NCBI GenBank assembly: GCA_026393655.1
Contig: JAPKZT010000188.1
Span: 1-11,400 of the forward strand
Direction of reading: 5' to 3'
Length of the DNA: 11,400 nucleotides
From: Actinomycetota bacterium
GTDB taxonomy: Bacteria > Actinomycetota > Acidimicrobiia > Acidimicrobiales > Ilumatobacteraceae
Within the stretch, counting starts at the first letter, position 1. Each line of letters opens with the position of its first letter. The translations under genes were made by a program, and so were the position numbers. Under the pieces are notes generated by a model that made no database searches, was not told where the DNA came from, and saw only the letters and a program-made list of their open reading frames with translations. This document shows positions 1 to 7,069 of the stretch, in pieces.

Positions 1-695
1 ACGCCGCTAGAAAACATCACATGCGGTTCGCCATTGATCTCTGTTCGTGGCGAATCAAAACCAGCAGCCTGAACGAGTGAGTCGTCTAACGAAATAATTT
101 TCGCGCGCTGCAGTGGCCAACGCTCGTGCGAAATTGGTGCATAGCGCAACGCACCCCCGCGAGTCGTCGTATATAAACCCCACCGCGCGCTCAAAAATAT
201 TTCTAGTGGCGACGGTTCGACAATCGGTTCTAAAATTTTTAAGTGAATCTTTGTTTCTGCTCTACCACGTGGCCACCTGCGTACAACTGATGTGTGCAAT
301 TCGTCGCCAACACGTTTGTTGCTCGCTTTGCCAAAACAGTAAGGCAATGTATAAGTCGTGCGCGCGACGATAGTCGGCAGCAACCGATTGATATCCAATG
401 AACAAAACCACACACCAGGTATTCCGTTGCGACGAACATAAGTGCGCACATTGACCTCAGGAAAAGATCCGAGATACGGCGCGGCCGGCAAACCAGGCAC
501 GCCGATGCCACGCATCGAAAACGGAATTAACCCGACCCACGCCGAGCCATCACAAACATCAACTTCAAGACCCGGCGGCAAAATGCGTGCAACCTCTTCA
601 ACTTTGTAGCGATAGTGAATATACGCAAGGTCATACCAGCCTTGTTTCATTACCGCGCGCCGCACGGGTCGCGGACAATCTTGCGAAGACATCAT
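1..695 (-). CDS. DUF2071/YqjF-like protein, C-terminus cut by window edge
   Basis: The minus-strand frame is open for 231 codons and has no stop before the left edge, so the 3' end is missing. I translated it by hand. The product begins with two adjacent Met codons (695 and 692). A GAGG ribosome-binding motif (complement of 700-703) lies 4 nt from the first and 7 nt from the second, which favours the second. Features typical of the DUF2071/YqjF family are an early YRYKVEEVARILPPGLEVD stretch (about residues 28-46), then AWVGLIPFSMRG, then FPEVNVRTYV, then GVWFCSLDINR, and near the edge GEPHVMFSSGV, which in relatives lies close to the C-terminus. Probably only a few residues are missing. The biochemical function of the family is not established. 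The gene starts 9 bases after the membrane-protein gene ends, so the two are probably cotranscribed. Family call is from remembered motifs, fairly sure; function unknown. Confidence 0.8.
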   Translation of the reverse strand, partial: MMSSQDCPRPVRRAVMKQGWYDLAYIHYRYKVEEVARILPPGLEVDVCDGSAWVGLIPFSMRGIGVPGLPAAPYLGSFPEVNVRTYVRRNGIPGVWFCSLDINRLLPTIVARTTYTLPYCFGKASNKRVGDELHTSVVRRWPRGRAETKIHLKILEPIVEPSPLEIFLSARWGLYTTTRGGALRYAPISHERWPLQRAKIISLDDSLVQAAGFDSPRTEINGEPHVMFSSG

Positions 696-704
696 CGCAC
701 CTCG

Positions 705-1145
705 TTACGACCGAAGGACTTGCAAGATCATCACAGAACACGCCACTGCGCGTAACGACCAAGCAATTGTGCGCGGCCAATTAGTCACGACTAATCGTCG
801 CCCGACATCAGCAGTCGGGTTGGTCGCCATTTTTGCATGCAATGGCACGGAAACAAACACGGTGCTGCCAAGAGCAACTGCCAACAACACTGCACCAAAC
901 CATGGCCAAAAAATAGGCACACTTTCTGGCCGAATAATTAATAAACCCAATGTTGTGAAACCTTCAACAGCCATCGGTATCGCCAACACTTGTCCTGTGC
1001 GTCGTTGATGATCGATAGCAGTTTCAACCGCGCGATCAACTGGCACCTTGGCTAGCAACGGATAGTGAACCCACTGCACAAACCAGATGACACCCGTCAT
1101 TAAACAAGTAGCAACAGAATTCGCAAGCAAAATTGAATTAATCAC
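705..1145 (-). CDS. Small four-helix integral membrane protein of unknown function
   Basis: A 146-residue protein with four predicted membrane segments at about 4-25, 52-71, 77-102 and 127-144. It starts at GTG, with a weak GAGAGA motif about 7 nt upstream. Conserved-looking polar motifs sit between the helices: WFVQWVHYP (21-29), HQRRTGQ (46-52), VSVPLHAK (99-105) and TNWPRTIAW (121-129). I recall this pattern from uncharacterised bacterial membrane proteins but cannot name a Pfam family with confidence. The paired His/Arg/Trp motifs near membrane boundaries suggest a conserved active or binding site rather than a passive anchor; that is inference. It lies 36 bases downstream of serA and 9 bases upstream of the DUF2071 gene on the same strand, so it is likely the third gene of the serC-serA transcript. 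Confidence 0.75.
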   Translation of the reverse strand: MINSILLANSVATCLMTGVIWFVQWVHYPLLAKVPVDRAVETAIDHQRRTGQVLAIPMAVEGFTTLGLLIIRPESVPIFWPWFGAVLLAVALGSTVFVSVPLHAKMATNPTADVGRRLVVTNWPRTIAWSLRAVACSVMILQVLRS

Positions 1146-1181
1146 AAACTATCTCTCGATAAATCACACCGATACCATATC

Positions 1182-2759
1182 TCAAGAACCAATTGCGGTA
1201 ACGCTCGTGATCCCATCAAGTGTGCGTAAAGTTTCAATCACTTCTTTTGAGACTGCTGTCGTAGTCGAGATGCACATCAACGCGCTACCAACTGTCTCAG
1301 TGTTACCAACATCCATGTTTGCAATGTTGATATTGGCATTACCGAGCGCCGTCGCAACACGACCAATTGCGCCAGGTCGATCATCATTTTTAACTATCAA
1401 CATGTACTCAGACGGTGGAATATCAGTCAGATGGTCATCAATCATTACGATCCGTGCCTCGCGTCGTCGACCCGTAAGCGTCGCCGACAAGTTGTGGCTT
1501 CCTGAACGCAGCGTTACAAGATTGACATAATCGCGATGTTGCGTAGTTTTTGAAGAAGATTTATTAACTTGAATCTTTAATTGTCGAGCGATGACCGGTG
1601 CATTAACAAGACTTACTGCTTTGTTTGTCCATACAGAAAGTGCACCCTTCAAAGCACTAATCGAAATTAGGCCTGGGTCATATGCGCCAATTTCTCCAGT
1701 GATAGAAATTTCAAAAATCTCAGGTGGCGCATCAACAAGTGAGGCAAAAACACGGCCAAGTCGTTGAGCGAGTGGAACAAAAGGTTTGAGCGTCTCGTTG
1801 GCATCACTTGCCTCAAGGTTGACTGCAAATGGAACGAACTCGTTATTTAGCGCTAGGCAAACCATATCGGCGACTACTTCACCTGCACGATCTTGGGCTT
1901 CGCGAGTGCTCGCACCCAAATGTGGAGTAACAACAACATTGTCAAGTTCGAATAATGGCGAAGATTTAGTCGGCTCAGTTACGAAAACGTCAATTGCTGC
2001 ACCAGCGATCGTGCCATTGCCTAAGGCTTGCGCCAAGTCAGATTCATTAATGATTCCACCGCGAGCAACGTTAATAATTCTTAATGACGGTTTAGCCAAC
2101 GCAAGCATCTTGGTGTCTATCAAATTCACCGTCTGTTTATTCTTTGGTAAATGTATTGTCAAAATGTCTGACTGTGCAATTACTTCATCAATTGACATCA
2201 TCTCAACATTTAGTTCTCGCGCACGCTCGGCTGAAATAAACGGATCGAAAGCAATAATTCGCATGTCAAAAGCCAGCGCCCGTTGCGCAACCAGTGCACC
2301 AATTCGACCTAGACCCAATATGCCAAGAGTTTTAGAAGCGAGTTCAATCCCCTCCCACTTGCCTCGCTCCCAACGACCTTGAATCAATGCACTATGCGCC
2401 TGCGGAACATTGCGTGAAATAGCCAAAATTAATGCCATCGTGTGTTCGGCGGCCGACAAGATATTTGATTCTGGGGCGTTGACGACCATCACACCGCGTG
2501 CTGTCGCGGCCGCAATATCAACATTGTCAAGACCTACGCCAGCACGCGCCACAACGACAAGTTCATCGCCAGCCGCCAACAACTCTGCGTCTACATTTGT
2601 CGCTGAACGAATAATTAATGCGCAGGCGCCAACAATACGATGCCGTAAATCTTCAGGGCTTTTCTCGAGTTGGATATCGACTTCAAAACCAGCATTTCTT
2701 AGTCTCTCTAAGCCTGACTCGGCGATCTCTTCTGCAATAACTACACGGGGCTTAGTCAT
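1182..2759 (-). CDS. serA: D-3-phosphoglycerate dehydrogenase
   Basis: Catalyses NAD-dependent oxidation of 3-phosphoglycerate to 3-phosphohydroxypyruvate, the first step of serine synthesis, in the cytoplasm. The 525-residue product matches the long (type I) SerA form of mycobacteria and relatives. It has a substrate/NAD domain pair (about 1-310), an intervening (ASB-like) domain (about 315-445) and a C-terminal ACT domain (about 452-525, with NDDRPGAIGRVATALG). The Rossmann motif LGLGRIG is at 148-154. The 2-hydroxyacid dehydrogenase catalytic triad is visible as Arg233 (NVARGG), Glu262 (VTEP) and His280 (TPHLGAS). The ATG shares an ATGA with the serC stop, implying translational coupling. 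In known type I enzymes the ACT domain and intervening domain mediate serine feedback, so allosteric control is expected here by family knowledge. No truncation or missing key residue is seen. Confidence 0.97.
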   Translation of the reverse strand: MTKPRVVIAEEIAESGLERLRNAGFEVDIQLEKSPEDLRHRIVGACALIIRSATNVDAELLAAGDELVVVARAGVGLDNVDIAAATARGVMVVNAPESNILSAAEHTMALILAISRNVPQAHSALIQGRWERGKWEGIELASKTLGILGLGRIGALVAQRALAFDMRIIAFDPFISAERARELNVEMMSIDEVIAQSDILTIHLPKNKQTVNLIDTKMLALAKPSLRIINVARGGIINESDLAQALGNGTIAGAAIDVFVTEPTKSSPLFELDNVVVTPHLGASTREAQDRAGEVVADMVCLALNNEFVPFAVNLEASDANETLKPFVPLAQRLGRVFASLVDAPPEIFEISITGEIGAYDPGLISISALKGALSVWTNKAVSLVNAPVIARQLKIQVNKSSSKTTQHRDYVNLVTLRSGSHNLSATLTGRRREARIVMIDDHLTDIPPSEYMLIVKNDDRPGAIGRVATALGNANINIANMDVGNTETVGSALMCISTTTAVSKEVIETLRTLDGITSVTAIGS

Positions 2760-3892
2760 GAAATTGCCTCAACAATGAAATCAATACAAGCGGTAAGTTT
2801 TTGCACATCAGTTGGCTCAACAGCCGGAAACATTGAAACTCTTAACTGATTGCGCCCGAGTTTGCGATACGAGTCTGTATCAACAATTTTGTTCGCACGC
2901 AACACAGCATTGACATCATTAGCGTCGACACCAATTAAGTCGATCGTGCCGACAACTGGCGAACGAAACTCAGGATTAACTACAAACGGCGCCGCAAATT
3001 TCCGTTGTTCGGCCCAGTCGTAAAGATACTTAGACGAAATACTTGTTCGACTGATGCACCAATCCAAACCACCATTTTCGAGCATCCAGGTCAATTGATT
3101 ATTCAGCAGAACAAATGTAGAAATTGAAGGCGTGTTGTAAGTCTGCTTTGCTTTTGAGTTTTCAAGGGCAATTGATAGGTCAAGCGAGGCAGGACACCAT
3201 CGTTTTGATTTTGCTATCAACTCAATTCGCTCGATTGCCTTTGGCGAACACAAAGCGATCCATGTGCCACCTTCCGATGCAAAACTCTTTTGGGGCGAAA
3301 AATAATAGACATCAACTTCATCTGTCGACCATGCGATTGAGCCAGCCGCCGAAGTCGCATCAACTACAACCAACGCATCAGCAGGTTGATTTGGTCGAAG
3401 TAAGTTCATCATCGCACCAGTTGAAGTTTCATTGTGCGTTAAACAGTATGTATCAACCGGCGAACCCTGCGCCGTCTCGATAATCGGCACGGTGCCAGCT
3501 GGTGCCTCGACAATTAGCGGTTCACTTAGATGTGGTGCGTTTTGCACGGCTGTCGCGAACTTAGAAGAGAACTCACCGAATACATAGTGCTGACTGCACT
3601 TATGGATTAGACCAAATGTTGCTGCGTCCCAAAACAAACTCGCGCCGCCATTGCCAATTAAAACCTGCCAACTTTCTGGAAGTGTGAATAGTTGACAAAG
3701 CTGCTCACGAACAGAACCAACTAAATTTTTTACTGGTGCTTGACGATGCGAAGTACCCAGTAAATGAGTTGATGCCGAGACCAAGGCGTCAATTTGTGAT
3801 GCTCGGATCTTTGATGGTCCACTTCCGAATCGTCCATCACTTGGAAGTAACTCGCTTGGAATTTTGATTTCTGTTAATTCACGTGCAACCAT
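2756..3892 (-). CDS. serC: Phosphoserine aminotransferase, actinobacterial type
   Basis: PLP-dependent class V aminotransferase that converts 3-phosphohydroxypyruvate plus glutamate to phosphoserine, the step after SerA. From ATG 3892 it has 378 residues; an in-frame TTG at 3898 would add two. Features, numbered from that TTG: FGSGPSKIR near the N-terminus (24-32), GTSHRQAPVKNLVG (48-61), the phosphate-contacting GNGGASLFWD (82-91), the cofactor-contacting aspartate D180 in VVVDATSAAG, and the PLP Schiff-base lysine K204 in FSPQKSFASEGG. The GTSHRQAP and GNGGA pattern is that of the mycobacterial/actinobacterial SerC group rather than the E. coli type. The stop overlaps the serA start by 4 bases. 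No clear Shine-Dalgarno precedes ATG 3892, so weak-leader or leaderless initiation is possible. The phosphatase that completes serine synthesis (SerB) is not in this window. Confidence 0.95.
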   Translation of the reverse strand: MVARELTEIKIPSELLPSDGRFGSGPSKIRASQIDALVSASTHLLGTSHRQAPVKNLVGSVREQLCQLFTLPESWQVLIGNGGASLFWDAATFGLIHKCSQHYVFGEFSSKFATAVQNAPHLSEPLIVEAPAGTVPIIETAQGSPVDTYCLTHNETSTGAMMNLLRPNQPADALVVVDATSAAGSIAWSTDEVDVYYFSPQKSFASEGGTWIALCSPKAIERIELIAKSKRWCPASLDLSIALENSKAKQTYNTPSISTFVLLNNQLTWMLENGGLDWCISRTSISSKYLYDWAEQRKFAAPFVVNPEFRSPVVGTIDLIGVDANDVNAVLRANKIVDTDSYRKLGRNQLRVSMFPAVEPTDVQKLTACIDFIVEAIS

Positions 3893-3920
3893 GCACAAAG
3901 TTTCGCACTGTGAACGGTGA

Positions 3921-3928
3921 AATATACG
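3921..3928. promoter_or_regulatory. Possible shared -10 core between divergent serC and hydrolase genes
   Basis: The gap between the serC ATG (3892) and the hydrolase start (3955 or 3967) contains one AT-rich core. It reads TATACG (3923-3928) on the plus strand and TATATT (complement of 3921-3926) on the minus strand, each a fair -10 hexamer. No convincing -35 is visible on either side. A bidirectional promoter with a symmetrical -10 is possible but rests only on this short match and its location. Confidence 0.25.
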
Positions 3929-3966
3929 GCGGTTTACGAAAAGTAAGAGAATTTTTGCCGTTACGA

Positions 3967-4884
3967 ATGCCTAGTCTGACTGCAGTGAATTCTTCAACAC
4001 CATTTAGTGCGGTTGTGCCAAAGAGCAATTCAACAGATATTTCAACTGGTGTTCGACTGCACACAGTCACATGGGGTAACGCAACAACACATACCAAGAC
4101 ACCGATTGTGCTCGTGCACGGACTTGCTTCAAACGCAATGCTGTGGGAAGGCGCCGCACTTGCGTTGTGCGCACTTGGTCATCTCGTTACCGCAGTTGAT
4201 CTGCGCGGTCACGGATTAAGTGAAAAACCTGAAACTGGTTACGACATGCAAACGGTGACACAAGATTTAGCTGGTCTGCTGCGCGAAATCCAACGCGATG
4301 GTTTTGTTAACCCATTAGTCTGCGGTCAATCTTGGGGCGGCAATGTTGTTCTTGAACTTGCGCACACGCAACCAAAATTAGTACGCGGTGTTGTCTGTGT
4401 TGATGGTGGTTTTCTTGAATTACAAAATCACTTTCCACAATGGGACGATTGCGCAGAAGCGCTACGCCCACCGAAAATCGCTGGAACAAAGATTGCAGAC
4501 TTTAGAAATTACATGCAACGTGCTCACCCTGATTGGCCAGAAACCGGCATCAGTGGCGCCTTGGCATGCATGGAGCATTTACCCGACGGTACTTTGCGCC
4601 CGTGGCTAAGTTTTGAGCGACACATGATGGTCTTGCGTGGATTATGGGAGCATCATCCAACTCATATATATAGTCAGATTTCGGTACCGGTTATGTTTGT
4701 GCCAGCCGAAGGACCACAAGGCATTTTTAACGAAACTAAACGAAGTGCCATTGAACACGCCGCGCAATTAGTGACGAAGGTCAGGGTTGAATGGTTTAGC
4801 CCTGCTGATCATGACTTGCATGCACAACATCCTGAGCGTTTCGCGCAGGTCGTGCACACAGCCATAACCGACGGATTTTTCTGA
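3967..4884 (+). CDS. Alpha/beta hydrolase
   Basis: A cytoplasmic alpha/beta-hydrolase-fold enzyme of unknown substrate, about 305 residues from ATG 3967. The strand-turn motif PIVLVHGLASNAMLW carries the oxyanion-hole HG; then come VDLRGHGLS, the nucleophile elbow GQSWGG with Ser122, and a late FSPADHDLH with probable catalytic His282. The acid is not certain. The frame extends upstream to GTG 3883, but that start would overlap serC and erase the promoter space. TTG 3955 has an AAGAGA motif 4 nt upstream and is a realistic alternative. The stop TGA shares one base with the next ATG (TGATG), so translation of the S51-like fusion gene is probably coupled to this one. The cap region (about residues 150-235) shows nothing that identifies a substrate; esterase, lipase and C-C hydrolase roles all remain open. 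Confidence 0.85.
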   Translation: MPSLTAVNSSTPFSAVVPKSNSTDISTGVRLHTVTWGNATTHTKTPIVLVHGLASNAMLWEGAALALCALGHLVTAVDLRGHGLSEKPETGYDMQTVTQDLAGLLREIQRDGFVNPLVCGQSWGGNVVLELAHTQPKLVRGVVCVDGGFLELQNHFPQWDDCAEALRPPKIAGTKIADFRNYMQRAHPDWPETGISGALACMEHLPDGTLRPWLSFERHMMVLRGLWEHHPTHIYSQISVPVMFVPAEGPQGIFNETKRSAIEHAAQLVTKVRVEWFSPADHDLHAQHPERFAQVVHTAITDGFF

Positions 4885-6164
4885 TGACACTTCCACACAT
4901 TCTTGCCGTAATGGGATCGGGCGAAACTTCGCCGACGATGGTTTCAACTCATCGCATGCTTGCTGCAAAATTGGCCAAGACGTCGCGTGCAGTCTTGCTG
5001 GACACTCCATATGGATTTCAAGAAAATGCTCCTGAACTTGCGACAAAAGCGTCTGAGTATTTTCAGACAAGCATCAATCTTGTACTTGAAGTCGCGGGGC
5101 TCACCGAGATAATCGGTGCTGACGCACTTGCTGTTGAACGCGGTCTTCAAAAAGTTGCAGATGCCGATTATGTCTTCGCAGGGCCAGGGTCACCGACATA
5201 CGCGTTGCGTCAATGGTCGGGCACATCACTTGCAGGTTTACTCAATAAAAAACTTCACGACGGCGGCATTGTCACTTTTGCATCGGCTGCCGCGCTAACA
5301 CTTGGTAAATTTACTTTGCCGGTTTACGAAATTTACAAGGTTGGCGAAGATCCGCGCTGGTTAGATGGTCTAAATATCCTCGGCGAGATCGGTATCAATG
5401 TTGCGCTGATTCCGCATTACAACAATGCAGAGGGCGGGCACCACGACACACGGTTTTGCTATATGGGTGAACGACGGCTCGCAATGCTTGAACGCGAACT
5501 GCCAGACGATGTTTATGTACTTGGAGTAGATGAACATACCGGTTTAGTTATTGATCTCGACGCCGAAACGGTAGCCGTCGTCGGTAAGGGCGTCGTAACG
5601 ATTCGAGTTCATGGCGAATCAACGCAGATTGCATCAGGCGAGACTTTTTCTGTAGATCGATTGCGTGACCCCGCACAAACAACAGCGCGAGATACAAAAA
5701 AAGTTACAGTGAGTCAAACAAAACCATTGGCTGGGTCGACAGTTGATGCAGTAGCACCCGCAATTTTTGACAATAACTTACGTGAAGCAACAGATCGCTT
5801 GAACCAAGTGTTTCTAAATGCTCTCACTAATTCTGATGCCGATGGAGCCGCTCGCGCAGCACTTGAACTAGACGATGCGATCGCTGGTTGGTCGGGCGAC
5901 ACTCTGCAAAGTGACGCAACTGATCATGCGCGGGCAGTACTGCGCAGCATGATCACGCGTTTGGCTGCGGCGGCAACTGGCGGGTTGCGCGACCCACGCG
6001 AAGTTCTCGGGCCGTTTGTACAAGTGTTACTTGATCTGCGTGCTCAAGTGCGAAGTGATAAACGATTTGATTTATCTGACATTATTCGCGACCGCTTGGC
6101 TGCAATTAATGTTGAGGTTCGCGACACGCCGGATGGCGCGCAGTGGGGTTTTCGGACTAGTTAA
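4884..6164 (+). CDS. Peptidase S51/class I amidotransferase-like protein fused to a CysRS C-terminal-like region
   Basis: A 426-residue two-part protein. Residues about 1-262 resemble the peptidase S51/cyanophycinase and class I glutamine-amidotransferase-like fold: ILAVMGSGETSP near the start, VFAGPGSPTYALRQW (97-111), a nucleophile-elbow-like TFASAAALTLG with Ser134 (131-141), IPHYNNAEGGHHDTRFCYMG (176-195) and a VLGVDEHTGLVIDL strand (212-225). The usual S51 SAGA is SAAA here. A polar linker (about 262-292) leads to a mostly helical region (about 293-426). That region ends in DLSDIIRDRLAAINVEVRDT (396-415) followed by PDGAQWGF, closely resembling the extreme C-terminus of cysteinyl-tRNA synthetase, with the preceding helices resembling its DALR domain. 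No CysRS catalytic motifs (HIGH, KMSKS) are present, so it is not a synthetase. The start overlaps the hydrolase stop in TGATG. The reaction is unknown: hydrolysis of a peptide- or amide-like substrate is possible, and whether the C-terminal region binds tRNA is inference. Confidence 0.85.
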   Translation: MTLPHILAVMGSGETSPTMVSTHRMLAAKLAKTSRAVLLDTPYGFQENAPELATKASEYFQTSINLVLEVAGLTEIIGADALAVERGLQKVADADYVFAGPGSPTYALRQWSGTSLAGLLNKKLHDGGIVTFASAAALTLGKFTLPVYEIYKVGEDPRWLDGLNILGEIGINVALIPHYNNAEGGHHDTRFCYMGERRLAMLERELPDDVYVLGVDEHTGLVIDLDAETVAVVGKGVVTIRVHGESTQIASGETFSVDRLRDPAQTTARDTKKVTVSQTKPLAGSTVDAVAPAIFDNNLREATDRLNQVFLNALTNSDADGAARAALELDDAIAGWSGDTLQSDATDHARAVLRSMITRLAAAATGGLRDPREVLGPFVQVLLDLRAQVRSDKRFDLSDIIRDRLAAINVEVRDTPDGAQWGFRTS

Positions 6165-6206
6165 TTAGTACGTTTAATTAGCGCGCCTAATTTATACGCT
6201 AATTAG
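6161..6206. terminator. AT-rich nested inverted repeats between convergent genes; possible bidirectional terminator
   Basis: Two copies of TTAATTAG (6161-6168 and 6174-6181) face two complementary versions (CTAATTTA 6186-6193 and CTAATTAG 6199-6206). The best hairpin is a perfect 9-bp stem, TAATTAGCG (6175-6183) with CGCTAATTA (6197-6205), enclosing a 13-nt loop. A shorter alternative pairs AATTAG (6176-6181) with CTAATT (6186-6191). It lies between convergent stop codons and overlaps the permease stop. The stem is AT-rich and lacks a clean T-run, so strength as an intrinsic terminator is doubtful. Confidence 0.4.
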
Positions 6207-7069
6207 AGATGTCCGAGTGAGGCCATTTTCATGCGATTTCGTGTGCCTGCAATTGCATAAACAGCTACAAACACAAGCGCATCAAGCAAAATTATTGTCG
6301 CACTTGCCGAAGTGTCTAAGTGATAGCTCAAATTCATACCGACAAAACAAGTTGCTGCGCCAATAACTGGTGAGATCCACAACAGACGCGAAAAACTATT
6401 CGTTGTCATGCGGGCAGACGCAGCAGGAATCACCAGCAAAGCCGAAATCAACAATGTGCCAATCACTCGCATCGTCACCAAAATCGTCAACGAGATCATC
6501 GCCAGCAACACTGCTTCTACGAGAGAAACTCGCACATTACTAACTTGAGCAACATCCCGATCAAATGTTGAAAAAAGTAATTTGCGGTAACCGAGCACGA
6601 CTACTGCGAGTCCGAGTATCGCCACCAGCGCGACAGCATAAATATCTACGACTTTTACTCCGAGCACGCTGCCGAATAGCACCGCTTCAATACTCTTTGA
6701 CGCTTGGCCGTAGCGGTTCATCAATGCAAGGCCAAGCGCAAATGAAGCCGTAGTAACAACGCCAATTGCGGCATCGGCACCGATCACGCGTCGGCGCGCG
6801 ACGCGCGCAATCAACAAACCTGACACGACACCCCAAATGCCTGCGCCAAGAAAATAGTTGACTTTGATAACCGCGCTAGCTGCTGCGCCGCCAAACACCG
6901 CGTGAGACAAACCGTGTCCGATATAACTCATGCCACGCAAAATCACGAAAACACCGAGCAGACCACACAGCGCACCCGCGATTGTTGCCACGACTAGCCC
7001 GTTACGAAAGAATTGAAAGCCATACGGTTCGAAAACATCTAGTGCAAAAATCATCCATTGGTGCGCCAT
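6203..7069 (-). CDS. Zinc/manganese-type ABC transporter permease (ZnuB/MntB family)
   Basis: Integral inner-membrane subunit of an ABC-3 family metal uptake system. It has 288 residues and about eight hydrophobic segments, beginning near residues 24-46 and ending near 255-275. Family hallmarks are GVFVILRGMSYIGHGLSHAV (39-58), where relatives have a similar GDALSHA-type motif, the cytoplasmic loop IGADAAIGVVTTASFALG (96-113) that faces the ATPase, and GTLLISALLVIPAASAR (204-220). It starts at ATG 7069 with a weak GAAG upstream; the next in-frame ATG is at 7054. The residues from about Phe8 (FALDVFEPYGFQFFRNG) look like the normal family N-terminus, so the 53-68-base overlap with the upstream ATPase gene appears real. 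The metal cannot be told from this subunit; zinc or manganese is expected from the family. Confidence 0.92.
   Translation of the reverse strand: MAHQWMIFALDVFEPYGFQFFRNGLVVATIAGALCGLLGVFVILRGMSYIGHGLSHAVFGGAAASAVIKVNYFLGAGIWGVVSGLLIARVARRRVIGADAAIGVVTTASFALGLALMNRYGQASKSIEAVLFGSVLGVKVVDIYAVALVAILGLAVVVLGYRKLLFSTFDRDVAQVSNVRVSLVEAVLLAMISLTILVTMRVIGTLLISALLVIPAASARMTTNSFSRLLWISPVIGAATCFVGMNLSYHLDTSASATIILLDALVFVAVYAIAGTRNRMKMASLGHL

Noticed and set aside
239..511. A 90-codon minus-strand open frame near the left edge
   Set aside because: It overlaps the DUF2071 reading frame in another phase. The DUF2071 frame is open throughout, has family motifs and a good ribosome-binding site.
1786..2382. 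A 198-codon plus-strand open frame inside serA
   Set aside because: It is antisense to an intact SerA with full catalytic triad; its product is low in family-like motifs and rich in Ser/Ala/Thr as expected of a reverse-frame shadow.
4884..6164. A cysteinyl-tRNA synthetase or a synthetase pseudogene
   Set aside because: Only the C-terminal resemblance is present; the catalytic HIGH and KMSKS motifs and zinc site are absent, and the N-terminal part is a coherent S51-like domain.
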